In this document: positions 41,532 to 54,805 of the stretch, one piece after another
Position numbering within the stretch: the first letter of the stretch is position 1
Layout of the letters: each line of letters opens with the position of its first letter
DNA from: Arthrobacter sp. QXT-31
GTDB taxonomy: Bacteria; Actinomycetota; Actinomycetes; Actinomycetales; Micrococcaceae
NCBI RefSeq assembly: GCF_001969265.1
Contig: NZ_CP019304.1
Location: 248,001 to 312,000, forward strand
Direction of reading: 5' to 3'
DNA: 64,000 nucleotides
Program-made: the position numbers and the translations under genes
The notes under the pieces: model-generated
What the model saw: the letters and a program-made list of their open reading frames with translations, nothing else
Database searches by the model: none
Told to the model about the DNA's origin: nothing

Positions 41532-43049
41532 CTACTCAGCGGGAGCTGCCGCCTTGTCCTTGTTCTTCTTCTTCTTTTCCGGCCACGGGCCGAGCTTTTC
41601 CTTCTTCTCGGTCACATCGCCCGTGCGGGACGTGTCGGCGAGGTCGCCCACCTTGTGGACCTTGAGCGAGTTGGTCGAACCCGCCTTGCCCGGAGGGGAA
41701 CCGGCAGCGATGACCACGAGGTCGCCGTCTTCCACCAGTTCCATGTCCAGCAGGCTGCGGTCCACCTGTGCCGTCATCTCATCCGTGTGGCCCACCATGG
41801 CAACCAGCTGCGGCTGGATGCCCCAGGTCAGCGCCAGCTGGTTCCACACATGCTCCACCGGGGTGAACGCGAAAACCGGCTTGATCGGGCGGAGGCGGGA
41901 CAGGCGGCGCGCCGAATCACCGGACTGCGTGAACGTACAGATGTACTTGGCGTCCAGCTGGTCGGCGATTTCGACGGCGGCACGGGTGATCGCGCCACCA
42001 CGGGTCTTGGGCTTGGTCCCCAGCGGGGGGACGCGCTCGAGGCCGTGCTCTTCGGTGGACTCGATGATCCGGGCCATGGTCTTGACCGTCTCGATCGGGT
42101 ACTTGCCCACGCTCGTCTCGCCGGAGAGCATGACTGCGTCGGCGCCGTCGAGCACGGCGTTGGCGCAGTCGGAGGCCTCGGCGCGGGTCGGGCGCGGGTT
42201 GTCGATCATGGACTCCAGCACCTGGGTGGCCACGATGACCGGCTTGGCCCAGCGGCGCGCCAGTTCAATGGCACGCTTCTGCACGATCGGCACTTCCTCC
42301 AGCGGAAGCTCCACGCCCAGGTCGCCACGGGCCACCATGATCGCGTCGAACGCGTCGATGATTTCGTGGAGCTGGTCCACGGCCTGCGGCTTTTCGATCT
42401 TGGCGATCACCGGAACGCGGCGGCCTTCTTCGTCCATGATCTCGTGGACGCGCTTGATGTCGGCGGCGTCACGCACGAAGGACAGGGCAACCAGGTCCAC
42501 GCCGCGGCGGATGGCCCAGCGCAGGTCGTCCTCGTCCTTTTCGCTCAGCGCGGGGACGTTCACGGCAACACCGGGCAGGTTGATGCCCTTGTTGTTGGAC
42601 ACGTAGCCGCCCACCGTCACCTTGGCAACGACCTTGACGTCGTCAACCTCAACGGCGCGCAGCGCCACCTTGCCGTCGTCGATCAGCAGGGCATCGCCCG
42701 GCTTGACGTCCTCGGTGAGGCTCTTCAGGGTGGTGGAGCAGATCTCCTTGGTGCCCGGCACGTCCTCCGTGGTGATCGTGAAGATATCCCCCACGGCCAG
42801 CAGGTGCGGACCGTCAACGAAGCGGCCCAGGCGGATCTTCGGCCCCTGCAGGTCGGCCATGATCGCCACAGCCTTGCCCAGGTCGGCCGCCGCCTTGCGG
42901 ACGTTCTCGTAGGTGTTGTCGTGCACGGAGTAGTCACCGTGGCTCATGTTCATGCGGGCTACATCAACGCCGGCTTCCAGCACCGCGAGGGTGTTTTCGT
43001 AGCTGGCAATGGCCGGTCCGAAGGTGGCCACAATCTTTGCGCGTCTCAT
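41532..43049 (-). CDS. pyk: Pyruvate kinase
   Basis: A 505-residue enzyme converting phosphoenolpyruvate and ADP to pyruvate and ATP, the last step of glycolysis. Seen: MRRAKIVATFGPA, MNMSHGDY, the metal/substrate segment IMVARGDLGVELPLEEVP, and MLSGETSVGKYPIETVKTM. The C-terminal domain ends with an unusual Lys-rich tail (EKKKKNKDK). Standard length, single gene, leftward. Confidence 0.97.
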   Translation of the reverse strand: MRRAKIVATFGPAIASYENTLAVLEAGVDVARMNMSHGDYSVHDNTYENVRKAAADLGKAVAIMADLQGPKIRLGRFVDGPHLLAVGDIFTITTEDVPGTKEICSTTLKSLTEDVKPGDALLIDDGKVALRAVEVDDVKVVAKVTVGGYVSNNKGINLPGVAVNVPALSEKDEDDLRWAIRRGVDLVALSFVRDAADIKRVHEIMDEEGRRVPVIAKIEKPQAVDQLHEIIDAFDAIMVARGDLGVELPLEEVPIVQKRAIELARRWAKPVIVATQVLESMIDNPRPTRAEASDCANAVLDGADAVMLSGETSVGKYPIETVKTMARIIESTEEHGLERVPPLGTKPKTRGGAITRAAVEIADQLDAKYICTFTQSGDSARRLSRLRPIKPVFAFTPVEHVWNQLALTWGIQPQLVAMVGHTDEMTAQVDRSLLDMELVEDGDLVVIAAGSPPGKAGSTNSLKVHKVGDLADTSRTGDVTEKKEKLGPWPEKKKKNKDKAAAPAE

Positions 43050-43133
43050 ATACCTACCCTATTGGTCACTTGCATTGGTTAAGTTGTCACGGAGATGAAT
43101 TCCCCGGGTCGGCCGCCACGAAGGAAGGCGCGC

Positions 43134-44583
<1,450 letters not shown>

Positions 44584-44591
<8 letters not shown>

Positions 44592-47500
44592 CGGTCACCT
44601 CCAGGATTCGAGACCAAACTTCTTCGCCGTCGGGGTCGAGGCCCTCTTCGATGGCGTCAAGCCTGGTTTGCAGCACTGCGGCGTAGTCGCGCGGCAGCAC
44701 CTTGGTTATGCGGGCAGCGGTGTCGTCGAAGTTGTCGAGCAGACGCGCGGCCAGCTGGGATTCGGTTTCCTCCACGTGCTTGACCAGCAGGCCGTGGACG
44801 ATGTCGCGGTCCTCGGCGTCCAGCTCGAGGAGCTGGAGTTCGCCGGACTGCAGGGCTTCCTTGTTGACCCGGGCACTGTCGAGGTCCAGTACATAGGCCG
44901 TACCGCCGGACATGCCCGCGCCGAAGTTGCGGCCGGTGCGGCCGATGATCAGCGTCTGGCCGCCGGTCATGTACTCGCAGCCGTGGTCGCCGATGCCTTC
45001 AACAACAGCCGTGGCGCCGGAGTTGCGGACCAGGAAGCGTTCGCCCACCTGGCCGCGCAGGAACAGCTCGCCACTCGTGGCACCGTAGCCGATCACATTG
45101 CCGGCCACGACGTTCCGCTCAGCCTGGAACACGTTGGTGCGGTCCGGGCGGACGATGATCCGGCCGCCGGAGAGGCCCTTGCCCACGTAGTCGTTGGAGT
45201 CGCCGTACAGGCGCAGCGTGATGCCGGCAGGCAGGAAGGCACCCAGCGACTGGCCGGCCGTGCCGTTCAGCGTGATGTCAATGGTATCCGTGGCCAGCAC
45301 GTCCGTGCCGAACTTCTTTGTCACCTCGTGGCCGAGCATGGTGCCGACGGACCGGTCGGTGTTGATCACGTCAACGGTGATCTTCACTGGGGCACGGTCA
45401 GTCAGTGCCTCGGCGGCCATGGTGATCAGCCGCTGGTCGAAGTGCTTGTCCAGCTCGTGGTTCTGGCCGGTCAGGTTCCGCAGCGGGGCATCGTCGTCGA
45501 ACTCGAGGCCGTGCAGGATCGGATCCAGGTCCAGGCCTTCGGCCTTCCAGTGGCTGATCGCGTCGCGGGTGTCCAGCACCTCGGCGTGGCCGATCGCTTC
45601 CTCGATGCTCCGGAAACCAAGCTCCGCGAGAATCTCGCGGACTTCCTCGGCCAGGAATTCGAAGAAGTTGACCACGAACTCGGGCTTGCCGCTGAAGCGG
45701 GCCCGAAGCTCGGGGTTCTGCGTGGCGACGCCGACCGGGCAGGTATCCAGGTGGCAGACACGCATCATGATGCAGCCCTCAACCACCAGCGGAGCCGTGG
45801 CGAAGCCGAATTCCTCACCGCCGAGCAGGGCAGCGATAACGACGTCGCGTCCCGTCTTGAGCTGGCCATCCACCTGCACCACCACGCGGTCGCGCAGGCC
45901 GTTGAGCATGAGGGTCTGCTGGGTCTCTGCGAGACCCAGCTCCCACGGCACACCGGCGTGCTTGAGCGAGTTCAGCGGCGAGGCGCCGGTACCGCCGTCG
46001 TGCCCGGAAACAAGCACGACGTCGGCCTTGGCCTTGGTAACGCCGGCGGCAACTGTGCCGATGCCCACCTCGGAGACGAGCTTGACATGCACCCGGGCAG
46101 AGGGGTTCGCGCGTTTGGCATCGTAGATGAGCTGCGCGAGGTCCTCGATCGAGTAGATGTCGTGGTGCGGGGGCGGGGAGATGAGTCCGACGCCGGGAGT
46201 CGAGTGGCGGGTGCGGGCAACCCAGGGGTAGACCTTCTGGGCCATCAGCTGCCCGCCTTCGCCGGGCTTGGCGCCCTGCGCCATCTTGATCTGGATGTCG
46301 TCGGCGTTGGTCAGGTACAGGCTCGTGACGCCGAAGCGGCCGGACGCGATCTGCTTGACGGCGGAACGGCGCTCGGGATCGAGCAGGCGCTCCACGTCCT
46401 CGCCGCCTTCACCGGTGTTGGACTTGCCGCCCAGCCGGTTCATGGCGATCGCGAGGGTCTCGTGTGCTTCCTTGGAGATGGAGCCGTAGCTCATGGCACC
46501 CGTGGAGAAGCGCTTGACGATGCTGGAGACCGGCTCGACTTCCTCGAGCGGCACGGCGGGGCGCACGCCGTCCTTGAACTTGAGCAGACCGCGCAGGGTC
46601 ATCAGGTTCTCGGACTGGTCATCCACGCCCTTGGTGTAGGCCTTGAAGATGTCATAGCGGCGCTCACGCGTGGCGTGCTGCAGCCGGAACACCGTCTCCG
46701 GGTTGAAGAGGTGCGGCTCGCCGTCGCGGCGCCACTGGTACTCGCCGCCGCCGAGCAGCGGCCGGTGCGGCTGTTCAATGCCGCCCTCCGGGTAGGCCAT
46801 CTGGTGGCGCGCGGACACCTCGGCCGCGATGACGTCAAGGCCCACGCCGCCCAGCTGGGAGTGCGTGCCGGCGAAGAATTCGTCCACGAGCTCCTGGCCC
46901 AGGCCCAGCGCTTCGAACGTCTGGGCGCCGGTGTAGGACGCCACGGTGGAGATGCCCATCTTGGACATGATCTTCAGGACACCCTTGCCGAGGCCCTTGA
47001 TCAGGTTGTAGACACCGTCCTGCGGGGTCACGCCCACCACGTCGCCGGCAGCGATGAGCTGCTCGACGGATTCCATGGCCAAGTACGGGTTCACGGCGGA
47101 CGCGCCGTAACCGATGAGCACGGCCACGTGGTGCGTCTCGCGGACGTCGCCCGCCTCGACCACCAGGGCGGTCTTGGTGCGGTTGGCGCTGCGCAGCAGG
47201 TGGTGGTGCACGGCGCTGACCAGCAGCAGGGACGGGATCGGTGCCCACTGGGCGTTGGAGTCGCGGTCGGAGAGGACCACGTACTGCACGCCGCGGTTGA
47301 TGGCGCCGGAAACCTGCTCGCAGATTTCGGTGAGCCGTGCGCGCAGCGCCGCTTCGCCGCCCTCGGGGCGGTAGAGGCCGCGGACCCGCATGGCCACCTT
47401 GTCGCCGTCGGCGTTCTCGATGTTGGCGATCTTTGCCAGCTGGTCGTTGTTGATCACCGGGAACGGCAGCGAAACCTGCGGCTGGCGCACCTGCTTGGTG

Positions 47501-49200
47501 TCCAGGAGGTTGCCGTTCGGGCCAATGGCACACGTCAGGGAGGTGACCAGCTCTTCACGGATGGCATCCAGCGGCGGGTTGGTCACCTGCGCGAAGGACT
47601 GCACGAAGTAGTCGAAGAGCAGGCGCGGGCGCTTGGACAGCACGGCCACCGGGGTGTCGGAGCCCATGGCACCCAGGGGCTCGGCGCCGGTCCGGGCCAT
47701 CGGGCCCAGCAGGATCTTCAGCTCTTCGGTGGTGTAGCCGAAGGTGCGCTGGCGGATGTTCACGGACGCGGCGGTGTGCACCACGTGCTCGCGCTCGGGC
47801 AGCTCGTTGAGGTCGATCAGGTTGTCCTTGACCCACTCGGCCCAGGGGTTGGCCGCGGCGACCTCGGCCTTGACCTCGTCATCGCCGATGATGCGGCCAG
47901 CCTCGGTGTCCACGAGGAACATCTTGCCGGGCGAAACACGGCCCTTCTTGACCACCTTGGACGGCTCGACCTCGATCACGCCCACCTCGGAAGCGAAGAC
48001 GACCAGGCCGTCCTCGGTGATCCAGTAGCGGCCGGGACGCAGGCCGTTGCGGTCAAGGGTGGCACCCACGAGGTTGCCGTCGGTGAACGACACAGCGGCC
48101 GGACCGTCCCACGGCTCCATCAGGAGGGAGTGGTACTCGTAGAACGCGCGGCGTGCCGGATCCATCGTGGCGTGGTTTTCCCAGGCCTCGGGGATCATCA
48201 TCATGATCGCGTGCGTGATGGGGCGGCCGGAGAGCCACAGCAGTTCGGCCACTTCGTCGAAGGAGGCCGAGTCGGATGCACCGGGGGTGCAGATCGGGAA
48301 CAGCTCTTCCGGCGAGTCGCCCAGCAGCGGGTTGGCAAGCTGCGACTGGCGGGCGCGCATCCAGTTCCGGTTGCCCTTGACGGTGTTGATTTCACCGTTG
48401 TGGGCAATGGTGCGGAACGGCTGGGCAAGCGGCCAGGACGGGAAGGTGTTGGTGGAGAAGCGGGAGTGGACGATCGCCAGCTTGGTCTTGAAGCGCTTGT
48501 CCGAAAGGTCCGGGTAGAACGGCTCCAGCTGGGCGGTGGTGAGCATGCCCTTGTAGACGATGGTCCGCGAGGACAGCGACGGGAAGTAGACGCCGAACTT
48601 GTTCTGGGCACGCTTGCGGATGCGCCAGGCGCGGCCGTCCAGGTCGTTGCGGTCCAGCTGCTCGCCGGTTGCGGAGGCGAAGAACGGCTGGGAGAAGTAC
48701 GGCATGCAGGCGCGCGCCATGGCTCCGACCAGGTCGGCGACGACGGGAACTTCACGCCAGCCAAGGACCGTCAGGCCCTCATCTGCAGCCAAGGCCTCGA
48801 TGCCTGCCTTGGCGGCATCGGCCTCGCGCTGCTCAGCCGGCAGGAAGGCAGTACCCACCACGTACTGCCCCGGAGCCGGAAGTTCGAATTCGGTGACAGC
48901 ACGGAAGAACTCGTCCGGCACCTGCATCAGGAGGCCGGCGCCGTCGCCCGTTCCCTCATCGGCGCCGACGGCGCCGCGGTGCTCGAGGTTGCGCAGGGCC
49001 GTCAAGGCTGCCTCGACGATGTCGTAGCCGGGCTCACCGCGCAGCGTAGCAATAATCGCAAGACCGCAGGCGTCCTTCTCCTGCTCCGGGTTGTAGAGCC
49101 CGGATGCCTCTGGGAGCGCCGCGAACCGCTTGAACGGCGACATGGCGGCGTCCGGCTGGTTCGTTTCGGACCAGCTGGGGCCTGAAAGAGTTTGGGTCAT
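44584..49200 (-). CDS. gltB: Glutamate synthase large subunit
   Basis: A 1538-residue enzyme making two glutamates from glutamine and 2-oxoglutarate. The N-terminal amidotransferase starts at Cys in [13 protein letters not shown] after a propeptide of roughly 40 residues that is probably removed. The FMN/synthase part has [20 protein letters not shown] and the 3Fe-4S region [15 protein letters not shown]. The C-terminal beta-helix domain is present. ATG 49200 follows GGAGGAAGGA. First gene of a gltBD operon. Confidence 0.97.
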
Positions 49201-49466
49201 GGGAGACGTCCTTCCTCCTGATCGTGCGTATGGAAGGGACAACGTTGGCCCCACTCAGCGCGCCACTGTGATGGGCACAACAAAGTGTTACTGCTTACTG
49301 GAAATTGTAGGGCAGGCCTACCTGCAGAACTAACAGTTACACAGGCTTCTGCCCCGGGCTTGACCCCGCCAGCAGCTCTATGCTGACCGGAGTTGCCTCT
49401 GCCACGACGTTGTGGTGGTGGGCGCTCCGAGCGGTAACTCTCTGCTGCCCTGGGTACCGGTGCCTT

Positions 49467-50729
49467 CTAGCGCGAGCTGTCGGCGTCCGGCGCGGTTCCG
49501 GTGTCTGTGCCACCGGGCTTTCCGGTGTTCCGCGACTCCGCGGCGGTTGGGGTGCCGCCGGTGGATGCCGGGACTGCTTCCGTTTGGGCAGAAGCTAGCC
49601 CGGAACCGTTTTGGTTATCAGGGAGATTACCACGCGATTCACTATCTGAGACAACGGCGTCCGTATCACGGGCTGGATGGCCGGTCACATTCGGAGCGGA
49701 AGCGGAGCCGCGTGGCGTCTCCGAACCAGCTGCCAAACCCTCATTTTCAGCGCTGGCCGGCTGGTCGCCGTCGGCCTTCCCAGCCGCCACAGCGGCGGGC
49801 TCCCGGCCCGGCAGGTAGACACTGTCGGGGTTGCCGCCCTTGCGCCGGCCCAGCACGATGAATACGGCAAGAGCCGCGATGAACACGAAGATGCTGGTCC
49901 AGACGTTCAGCCGGGTGGTGATGCCGAACAGGCTGATCTGCTCGGCGTCGTCGATCCGCATGGCCTCGATCCAGACCCGGCCCAGCGTGTAGTACATGGC
50001 GTACAGCCAGAAGAGCCGGCCGCGGCGGAAGTGGAACCGCCGGTCCAGCGCCAGGAGGATCAGCACCCCCGCGATGTTCCAGAGGGATTCATAGAGGAAC
50101 GTGGGGTGGAAGAGGGTGTCGGCGGGGTAGCCGGCCGGGAAGTTGGCGTTGTCGGCGTCCACCTGGAGGCCCCAGGGCTGCGTGGTGGGACCGCCGAAGA
50201 GTTCCTGGTTGAAGTAGTTTCCCCACCGGCCGATGGCCTGCGCCAGCAGCAGCCCGGGGGCTGCCGCATCCATGAACGCCGTGAGCTTGACCCCGGCGCG
50301 GCGGCAGCCGATCCAGGCGCCGAAGGCACCCAGCACCACGGCGCCCCAGATTCCGAGGCCGCCGCGCTGGATCTGTGGGATCAGCGACAGGTCCCCGGTG
50401 CCGTCGAAGCCCGGACCGAAGTACGCGTCCGGCGACGAGAACACGTGGTAGAGCCGGCCGCCGATGATGCCGAACGGGATGGCCCAGATGGCGATGTCCC
50501 AGACGCTGCCTTCAGGCGCCCCCCGCTTGGCCCAGCGGACGGACGTCAGCCACAGGCCGACGACGATGCCCGCCAGGATGCACAGGGCGTAGGCGTGGAT
50601 GCGGAGCGATCCCCACGGCAGCGGAATGTCGAATCCGGACCAGTCCGGGCTCGGAATACTTGCGGGCACCATGCCGGCTGGAAGCAGGCCGGCCTGAACC
50701 AGCGTGGCTGCGGTGAGGAGCGTCTGCAT
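49467..50729 (-). CDS. lgt: Prolipoprotein diacylglyceryl transferase
   Basis: A 420-residue membrane enzyme that attaches diacylglycerol to lipoprotein Cys. About seven helices in the first 290 residues, with GGRLYHVFSS and the lgt signature AIGRWGNYFNQELFGGPT. Residues about 300-420 are a disordered Ser/Pro/Gly/Glu-rich tail absent from Gram-negative Lgt but usual in actinobacteria. It follows trpA at 8 bp, a common actinobacterial order. ATG 50729. Confidence 0.95.
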   Translation of the reverse strand: MQTLLTAATLVQAGLLPAGMVPASIPSPDWSGFDIPLPWGSLRIHAYALCILAGIVVGLWLTSVRWAKRGAPEGSVWDIAIWAIPFGIIGGRLYHVFSSPDAYFGPGFDGTGDLSLIPQIQRGGLGIWGAVVLGAFGAWIGCRRAGVKLTAFMDAAAPGLLLAQAIGRWGNYFNQELFGGPTTQPWGLQVDADNANFPAGYPADTLFHPTFLYESLWNIAGVLILLALDRRFHFRRGRLFWLYAMYYTLGRVWIEAMRIDDAEQISLFGITTRLNVWTSIFVFIAALAVFIVLGRRKGGNPDSVYLPGREPAAVAAGKADGDQPASAENEGLAAGSETPRGSASAPNVTGHPARDTDAVVSDSESRGNLPDNQNGSGLASAQTEAVPASTGGTPTAAESRNTGKPGGTDTGTAPDADSSR

Positions 50730-50737
50730 GGCTGCGG

Positions 50738-51556
50738 TTACTTCCTGGTCAGTCCGGTACTGAGGTCTTTGGTCAGCTTGGCGACGGCGTCCACTCCGCC
50801 GTCGCGGACAGCTGCCACGAGCGCCGAGCCGACAATCACGCCGTCGGCGTAGGCGGCGATCTCCGCCACCTGCTCCGCCGTGGATACGCCGAGGCCGACG
50901 CACACGCGCTCCGCTCCGGCCGCCTTGGCCGCGGCCACCAAACCGTTGGCAGCATCGCTCACGGCCGTCCGTGCGCCGGTGACGCCCATGATGGAGACGG
51001 CATAGATGAAGCCGCGGCTCGCGTCCACGGTCCGGCGCATCCGCTCAGGGGTGGAGGAAGGCGCCACCAGGAAGACACGGTCCAGGCCGTACTTCTCCGA
51101 AGCTTCCATCCACTCGGCCGCCTCGTCAGGAATCAGGTCCGGAGTAATGAGCCCCGCTCCCCCGGCCTCGGCCAGGCGCCGCGAGAACTCGTCCACGCCC
51201 ATGCGCATCACGGGATTCCAGTACGTCATGACCAGGACGGCGGCGTCGGTCTGGCTGGTGATGCCGGCGACGACGTCAAAGACCTGCCGGACGTGGAACC
51301 CCTTGGCCAGCGCCTCAGTGGTGGCCGCCTGGATGACCGGGCCGTCCATGACCGGGTCCGAGTAGGGGATGCCGATCTCAATCAGGTCGGCGCCGTTGCG
51401 CGCCAGGGCGATGCCCGCGGCGATGGTTTCCTCGACGCTGGGGTACCCGGCGGGCAGGTAGCCGATCAGGGCCGCGCGACCTTCCGCGCGGGCCTTGTCG
51501 ATGGCAATAGCCGACTTGCTGGTGATCTGCTTGTGGGTGGTGTCCGCTGCGGTCAC
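50738..51556 (-). CDS. trpA: Tryptophan synthase alpha chain
   Basis: A 272-residue TIM barrel that splits indole-glycerol phosphate. Seen: [32 protein letters not shown] with the catalytic Glu and Asp, [22 protein letters not shown] and [12 protein letters not shown] 51556 overlaps the trpB stop as GTGA; an upstream extension to 51619 is not trpA-like. Confidence 0.96.
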   Translation of the reverse strand: MTAADTTHKQITSKSAIAIDKARAEGRAALIGYLPAGYPSVEETIAAGIALARNGADLIEIGIPYSDPVMDGPVIQAATTEALAKGFHVRQVFDVVAGITSQTDAAVLVMTYWNPVMRMGVDEFSRRLAEAGGAGLITPDLIPDEAAEWMEASEKYGLDRVFLVAPSSTPERMRRTVDASRGFIYAVSIMGVTGARTAVSDAANGLVAAAKAAGAERVCVGLGVSTAEQVAEIAAYADGVIVGSALVAAVRDGGVDAVAKLTKDLSTGLTRK

Positions 51557-52872
51557 AGCTGCTCCCCTTCCTTGCCGATGGTCGCCTCGGCCGAGTCCTT
51601 GTCCAGCAGGTCGAACCATTCCGCGGCGGTTGCCACGTCCTTGTCTCCCCTGCCGGACAGGTTCACAATCACGATCTTCTCAGCGGCGTCGCCGCCTTCG
51701 GCCGCCAGCCGCTGGCCCACCTTGATGGCACCGGCGAGGGCGTGGGAGGACTCGATCGCGGGGATGATGCCCTCGGTCCGGCACAGCAGCCGGAAGGCGT
51801 CCATGGCTTCGCTGTCCGTAATCGGCTCGTAGCTGACGCGTCCGATGTCCGCGAGGTAGGAGTGTTCCGGCCCGACGCCGGGGTAGTCCAGCCCGGCGGA
51901 GATGGAGTGCGACTCGATGGTCTGGCCGTCGTCGTCCTGCATAAGGTAGGACCGGGCGCCGTGCAGCACGCCGGGCCGGCCCAGCGTGATCGTGGCCGCG
52001 TGGCGGCCCGTCTCGACGCCGTCGCCGCCGGCCTCAAAGCCGTAGATCTTCACGGACGGGTCGTCCAGGAAGCCGTGGAAGATGCCGATGGCGTTGGAGC
52101 CGCCGCCGATGCAGGCGCAGACGGCATCCGGCAGCCGGCCGGTCTGCTCAAGGATCTGCTCGCGTGCCTCGTCGCCAATGACTTCGTGGAAGTAGCGGAC
52201 CAGGGCCGGGAACGGGTGGGCGCCGGCTGCCGTGCCCAGCAGGTAGTGGGTGTTGCCGACGTTGGCCACCCAGTCGCGCAAAGCCTCGTTGATCGCGTCC
52301 TTCAGGGTCTGCGACCCGTTGGTGACGGGGATGACGGTGGCGCCCAGGAGCTCCATCCGCGCCACGTTCAGCGCCTGCCGGCGACAGTCCTCGGCGCCCA
52401 TGTACACCACGCATTCCAGGCCCAGCAGCGCCGCGGCCGTCGCGCTGGCCACGCCGTGCTGCCCGGCGCCGGTCTCGGCAATGACCCGGGTCTTGCCCAT
52501 CCGCTTGGCAAGCAGCGCCTGGCCCAGCACGTTGTTAATCTTGTGTGAGCCGGTGTGGTTCAGGTCCTCGCGCTTGAGGAAGATCCGGACACCGCCGGCG
52601 TGCTCGGCAAAGCGCTTGGCCTCGGTCAGGAGCGAGGGCCGGCCGGAGTAGTTCTTGTTCAGCTCCGCGATCTGGGCGGTGAACTCGGGATCGGCTTTGG
52701 CCTTCTCGAACGTGTCCTCGAGCTCGTCCAGGGCGGCGATCAGTGACTCAGGCATCCAGCGGCCGCCGTACTCGCCGAAGTAGGGTCCCGGGGCGTGGCG
52801 CAGCGAGCTGCCTCCCTGCAGGAATGCGTCCACCGAGCCCTGGTCAGAGCCGGCTGTTGGCGCGTCGGCCAT
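51553..52872 (-). CDS. trpB: Tryptophan synthase beta chain
   Basis: A 439-residue PLP enzyme joining indole and serine. The PLP lysine lies in [25 protein letters not shown] and the phosphate loop GGGSNAIG are intact. ATG 52872 was chosen with GGTGAG upstream; ATGs at 52884 and 52893 are in frame. Coupled to trpA. Confidence 0.96.
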   Translation of the reverse strand: MADAPTAGSDQGSVDAFLQGGSSLRHAPGPYFGEYGGRWMPESLIAALDELEDTFEKAKADPEFTAQIAELNKNYSGRPSLLTEAKRFAEHAGGVRIFLKREDLNHTGSHKINNVLGQALLAKRMGKTRVIAETGAGQHGVASATAAALLGLECVVYMGAEDCRRQALNVARMELLGATVIPVTNGSQTLKDAINEALRDWVANVGNTHYLLGTAAGAHPFPALVRYFHEVIGDEAREQILEQTGRLPDAVCACIGGGSNAIGIFHGFLDDPSVKIYGFEAGGDGVETGRHAATITLGRPGVLHGARSYLMQDDDGQTIESHSISAGLDYPGVGPEHSYLADIGRVSYEPITDSEAMDAFRLLCRTEGIIPAIESSHALAGAIKVGQRLAAEGGDAAEKIVIVNLSGRGDKDVATAAEWFDLLDKDSAEATIGKEGEQL

Positions 52873-52966
52873 CAGTCTCACCATCCTGTTCACTTTTTCT
52901 GTTCGATGTCAGGCGCCATCCGCCCGCACGGTGTGCGGACAGACGGCACCACGGGTGGGTGGGAGC

Positions 52967-53785
52967 TCAGGCCCGGGCGGCGATGGCCGCGGCCCCGGCC
53001 GCTGTGAACTCCGCGATGCGTTCACGCGGGGTGGCGTCGCTGACGAGCGCCTCCCCCACGAGGATGGCGTTGGCGCCATGTGCCGCGTAGTGCGCGACGT
53101 CGTCGGCGTTCCGAACGCCCGACTCCGCCACCACCACGGCACCGGAAGGAATGCTGCCGGCGAGTGAGGCGAAAACGGAGCGGTCGACGTCGAGCGTCTT
53201 GAGGTTGCGGACGTTGACGCCGATGATCCGGGCGTCGGCAGCCACCGCGCGCTCGACTTCGTCCGGCGTGTGCGTTTCCACCAGCACGTTCATGCCGAGC
53301 TCACGGCTCAGGGCACTGAATTCGCGCAGCTGCTGGTCCGACAGGGCGGCGACGATCAGCAGGATGAGGTCCGCGCCGTGCGCGCGGGCTTCCCAGATCT
53401 GGTACTCGTCCAGCGTGAAGTCCTTGCGCAGCAGCGGGACATCCACCCGGGCACGGACGGCGTCCAGGTCGGCCAGCGACCCGTTGAACCGGCGCTGTTC
53501 GGTGAGCACGCTGATCACCGCGGCTCCGCCGTCGGCGTACTGAACGGCCAGCGACGCGGGGTCCGCGATGCTGGCGAGGTCGCCCTTGGAGGGGCTGCGG
53601 CGCTTGATCTCGGCGATGACTTTGAGCTCGCCGCGGTCCGCGGAGGCGCCGCCGAGCGCAGCCCAGGCGTCCCGGGCAGGAGCAGCCGCCAGGGCACGGT
53701 CCTTCAGTTCCGCGAGGGACACGAGGCGCTTGCGCCCCTCCATGTCCTCCCTGACACCGGCGTTGATGTCGTCGAGAACCGTCAC
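52967..53785 (-). CDS. trpC: Indole-3-glycerol phosphate synthase
   Basis: A 272-residue TIM barrel closing the indole ring in tryptophan synthesis. Seen: VIAEIKRRSPSKGDL (catalytic Lys), VPLLRKDFTLDEYQI, GVNVRNLKTLDVD and VVAESGV. Between the HGxxPAAW gene (2 bp apart) and trpB. Confidence 0.96.
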   Translation of the reverse strand: MTVLDDINAGVREDMEGRKRLVSLAELKDRALAAAPARDAWAALGGASADRGELKVIAEIKRRSPSKGDLASIADPASLAVQYADGGAAVISVLTEQRRFNGSLADLDAVRARVDVPLLRKDFTLDEYQIWEARAHGADLILLIVAALSDQQLREFSALSRELGMNVLVETHTPDEVERAVAADARIIGVNVRNLKTLDVDRSVFASLAGSIPSGAVVVAESGVRNADDVAHYAAHGANAILVGEALVSDATPRERIAEFTAAGAAAIAARA

Positions 53786-53787
53786 GG

Positions 53788-54072
53788 TTAGTGGCCGGAG
53801 TTCTTGATCTTGCTGCCGCCCACGCCGTAGCCTGCCTTGCGCATGATGAAGCCGGCCAGCAGGCCGAGGACCATGACGCCGATGCCGCTCCAGAAGATCG
53901 GGGTGTTCGCGATCACGAAGGCGATGGAGGCGATGAGGGCGCCGATGAGCATGACGATGACGCAGGTCCAGGCGGCCGGGCTGTTGCCGTGGCCGAGGTC
54001 GATGCTGTGGTCGATGCCGTGGTGCTGCTTGGGGGCCGCGGGCTTTGTACCGGAAACAGTGGCTTTGCTCAT
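53788..54072 (-). CDS. HGxxPAAW-motif membrane protein
   Basis: A 94-residue protein with the motif HGNSPAAW (28-35) and two membrane helices (about 36-55 and 60-78), then a Gly/Lys tail. Actinobacteria carry this small protein in the trp operon; its function is unknown. GAGGAG precedes ATG 54072. Confidence 0.85.
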   Translation of the reverse strand: MSKATVSGTKPAAPKQHHGIDHSIDLGHGNSPAAWTCVIVMLIGALIASIAFVIANTPIFWSGIGVMVLGLLAGFIMRKAGYGVGGSKIKNSGH

Positions 54073-54169
54073 GTGAATCTCCTCAGGATCAATACTGCTT
54101 ACATTCTGCCATTTTTTGCCGCGGCCTTCGGCATCGCGGCCGGGGTGCGTGCCTGCATGACCCGCCGGC

Positions 54170-54805
54170 TCAGGTGGGGTCGTCGCCCCGGGAGAGCCTG
54201 TCCCAGCTGTCGATCTCGTCCACGGGACCGGTCTGCTGGCCTGCGGGACCGGCCGCGGCGGTGTCGTACCTGGTGCGGGACTTCCAGTACCGTCCCGCCG
54301 GAACCACCAGCAGGCCGCACAAGGCCAGCAGCGAACCTGCGACGACGGCGAGCACCGGGAACGCACTGACGCTCACGTCCGCGCTGCCTCCCGAGACCCC
54401 GGTGGCCGCGGCGATGGATCCCTGGGCCGCGGCGAGGGGATCAGCGAGGACCGTCGCGGCAGCGGCGATGATGCCGGCAGCTGCGAGCACGATGATGGCG
54501 GTGATGATCCAGCGTCCGATTTTCCCCGCGATGGACGCCGCGAGACCGCCCGCCAGTGCGACGAGGGCCAGGGCCGTGACGGTTGTGGCAGCCTTGCTCC
54601 CCTGCACCTGAAGACCGCCCTCGCTGCCTGCCGCCTGGCCCAGCTGCTGCGGGTCGAGGTGGACGGTCAGCCAGGTCTGGGTGGTGGTGCCGAAGGCCGC
54701 CAGTGCAAGGGCCGCGATCAGCATCACCACAGTGGACTTGCGGGCCCACCCCGGAACCCTGCTGGGCGCCTTCGCCGGTGTGGCGGATCCTGCGGGACCC
54801 GCCAT
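54170..54805 (-). CDS. Trp-operon-associated membrane protein
   Basis: A 211-residue protein with four membrane helices (about 22-43, 75-95, 100-125 and 150-170), of the actinobacterial Trp_oprn_chp/TIGR02234 type. Its ATG overlaps the trpE stop (TGATG), so it is cotranslated. Function unknown; perhaps transport or complex support for tryptophan synthesis. Confidence 0.85.
   Translation of the reverse strand: MAGPAGSATPAKAPSRVPGWARKSTVVMLIAALALAAFGTTTQTWLTVHLDPQQLGQAAGSEGGLQVQGSKAATTVTALALVALAGGLAASIAGKIGRWIITAIIVLAAAGIIAAAATVLADPLAAAQGSIAAATGVSGGSADVSVSAFPVLAVVAGSLLALCGLLVVPAGRYWKSRTRYDTAAAGPAGQQTGPVDEIDSWDRLSRGDDPT

Noticed and set aside
41655-43082. A 475-codon frame antisense to pyk
   Set aside because: Shadow of pyk codon bias; His/Gly/Leu-rich with no domain.
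44668-49185. A 1505-codon open frame antisense to gltB
   Set aside because: Mirror frame of a GC-rich gene; its translation is low-complexity and matches no family, while gltB on the other strand is unmistakable.
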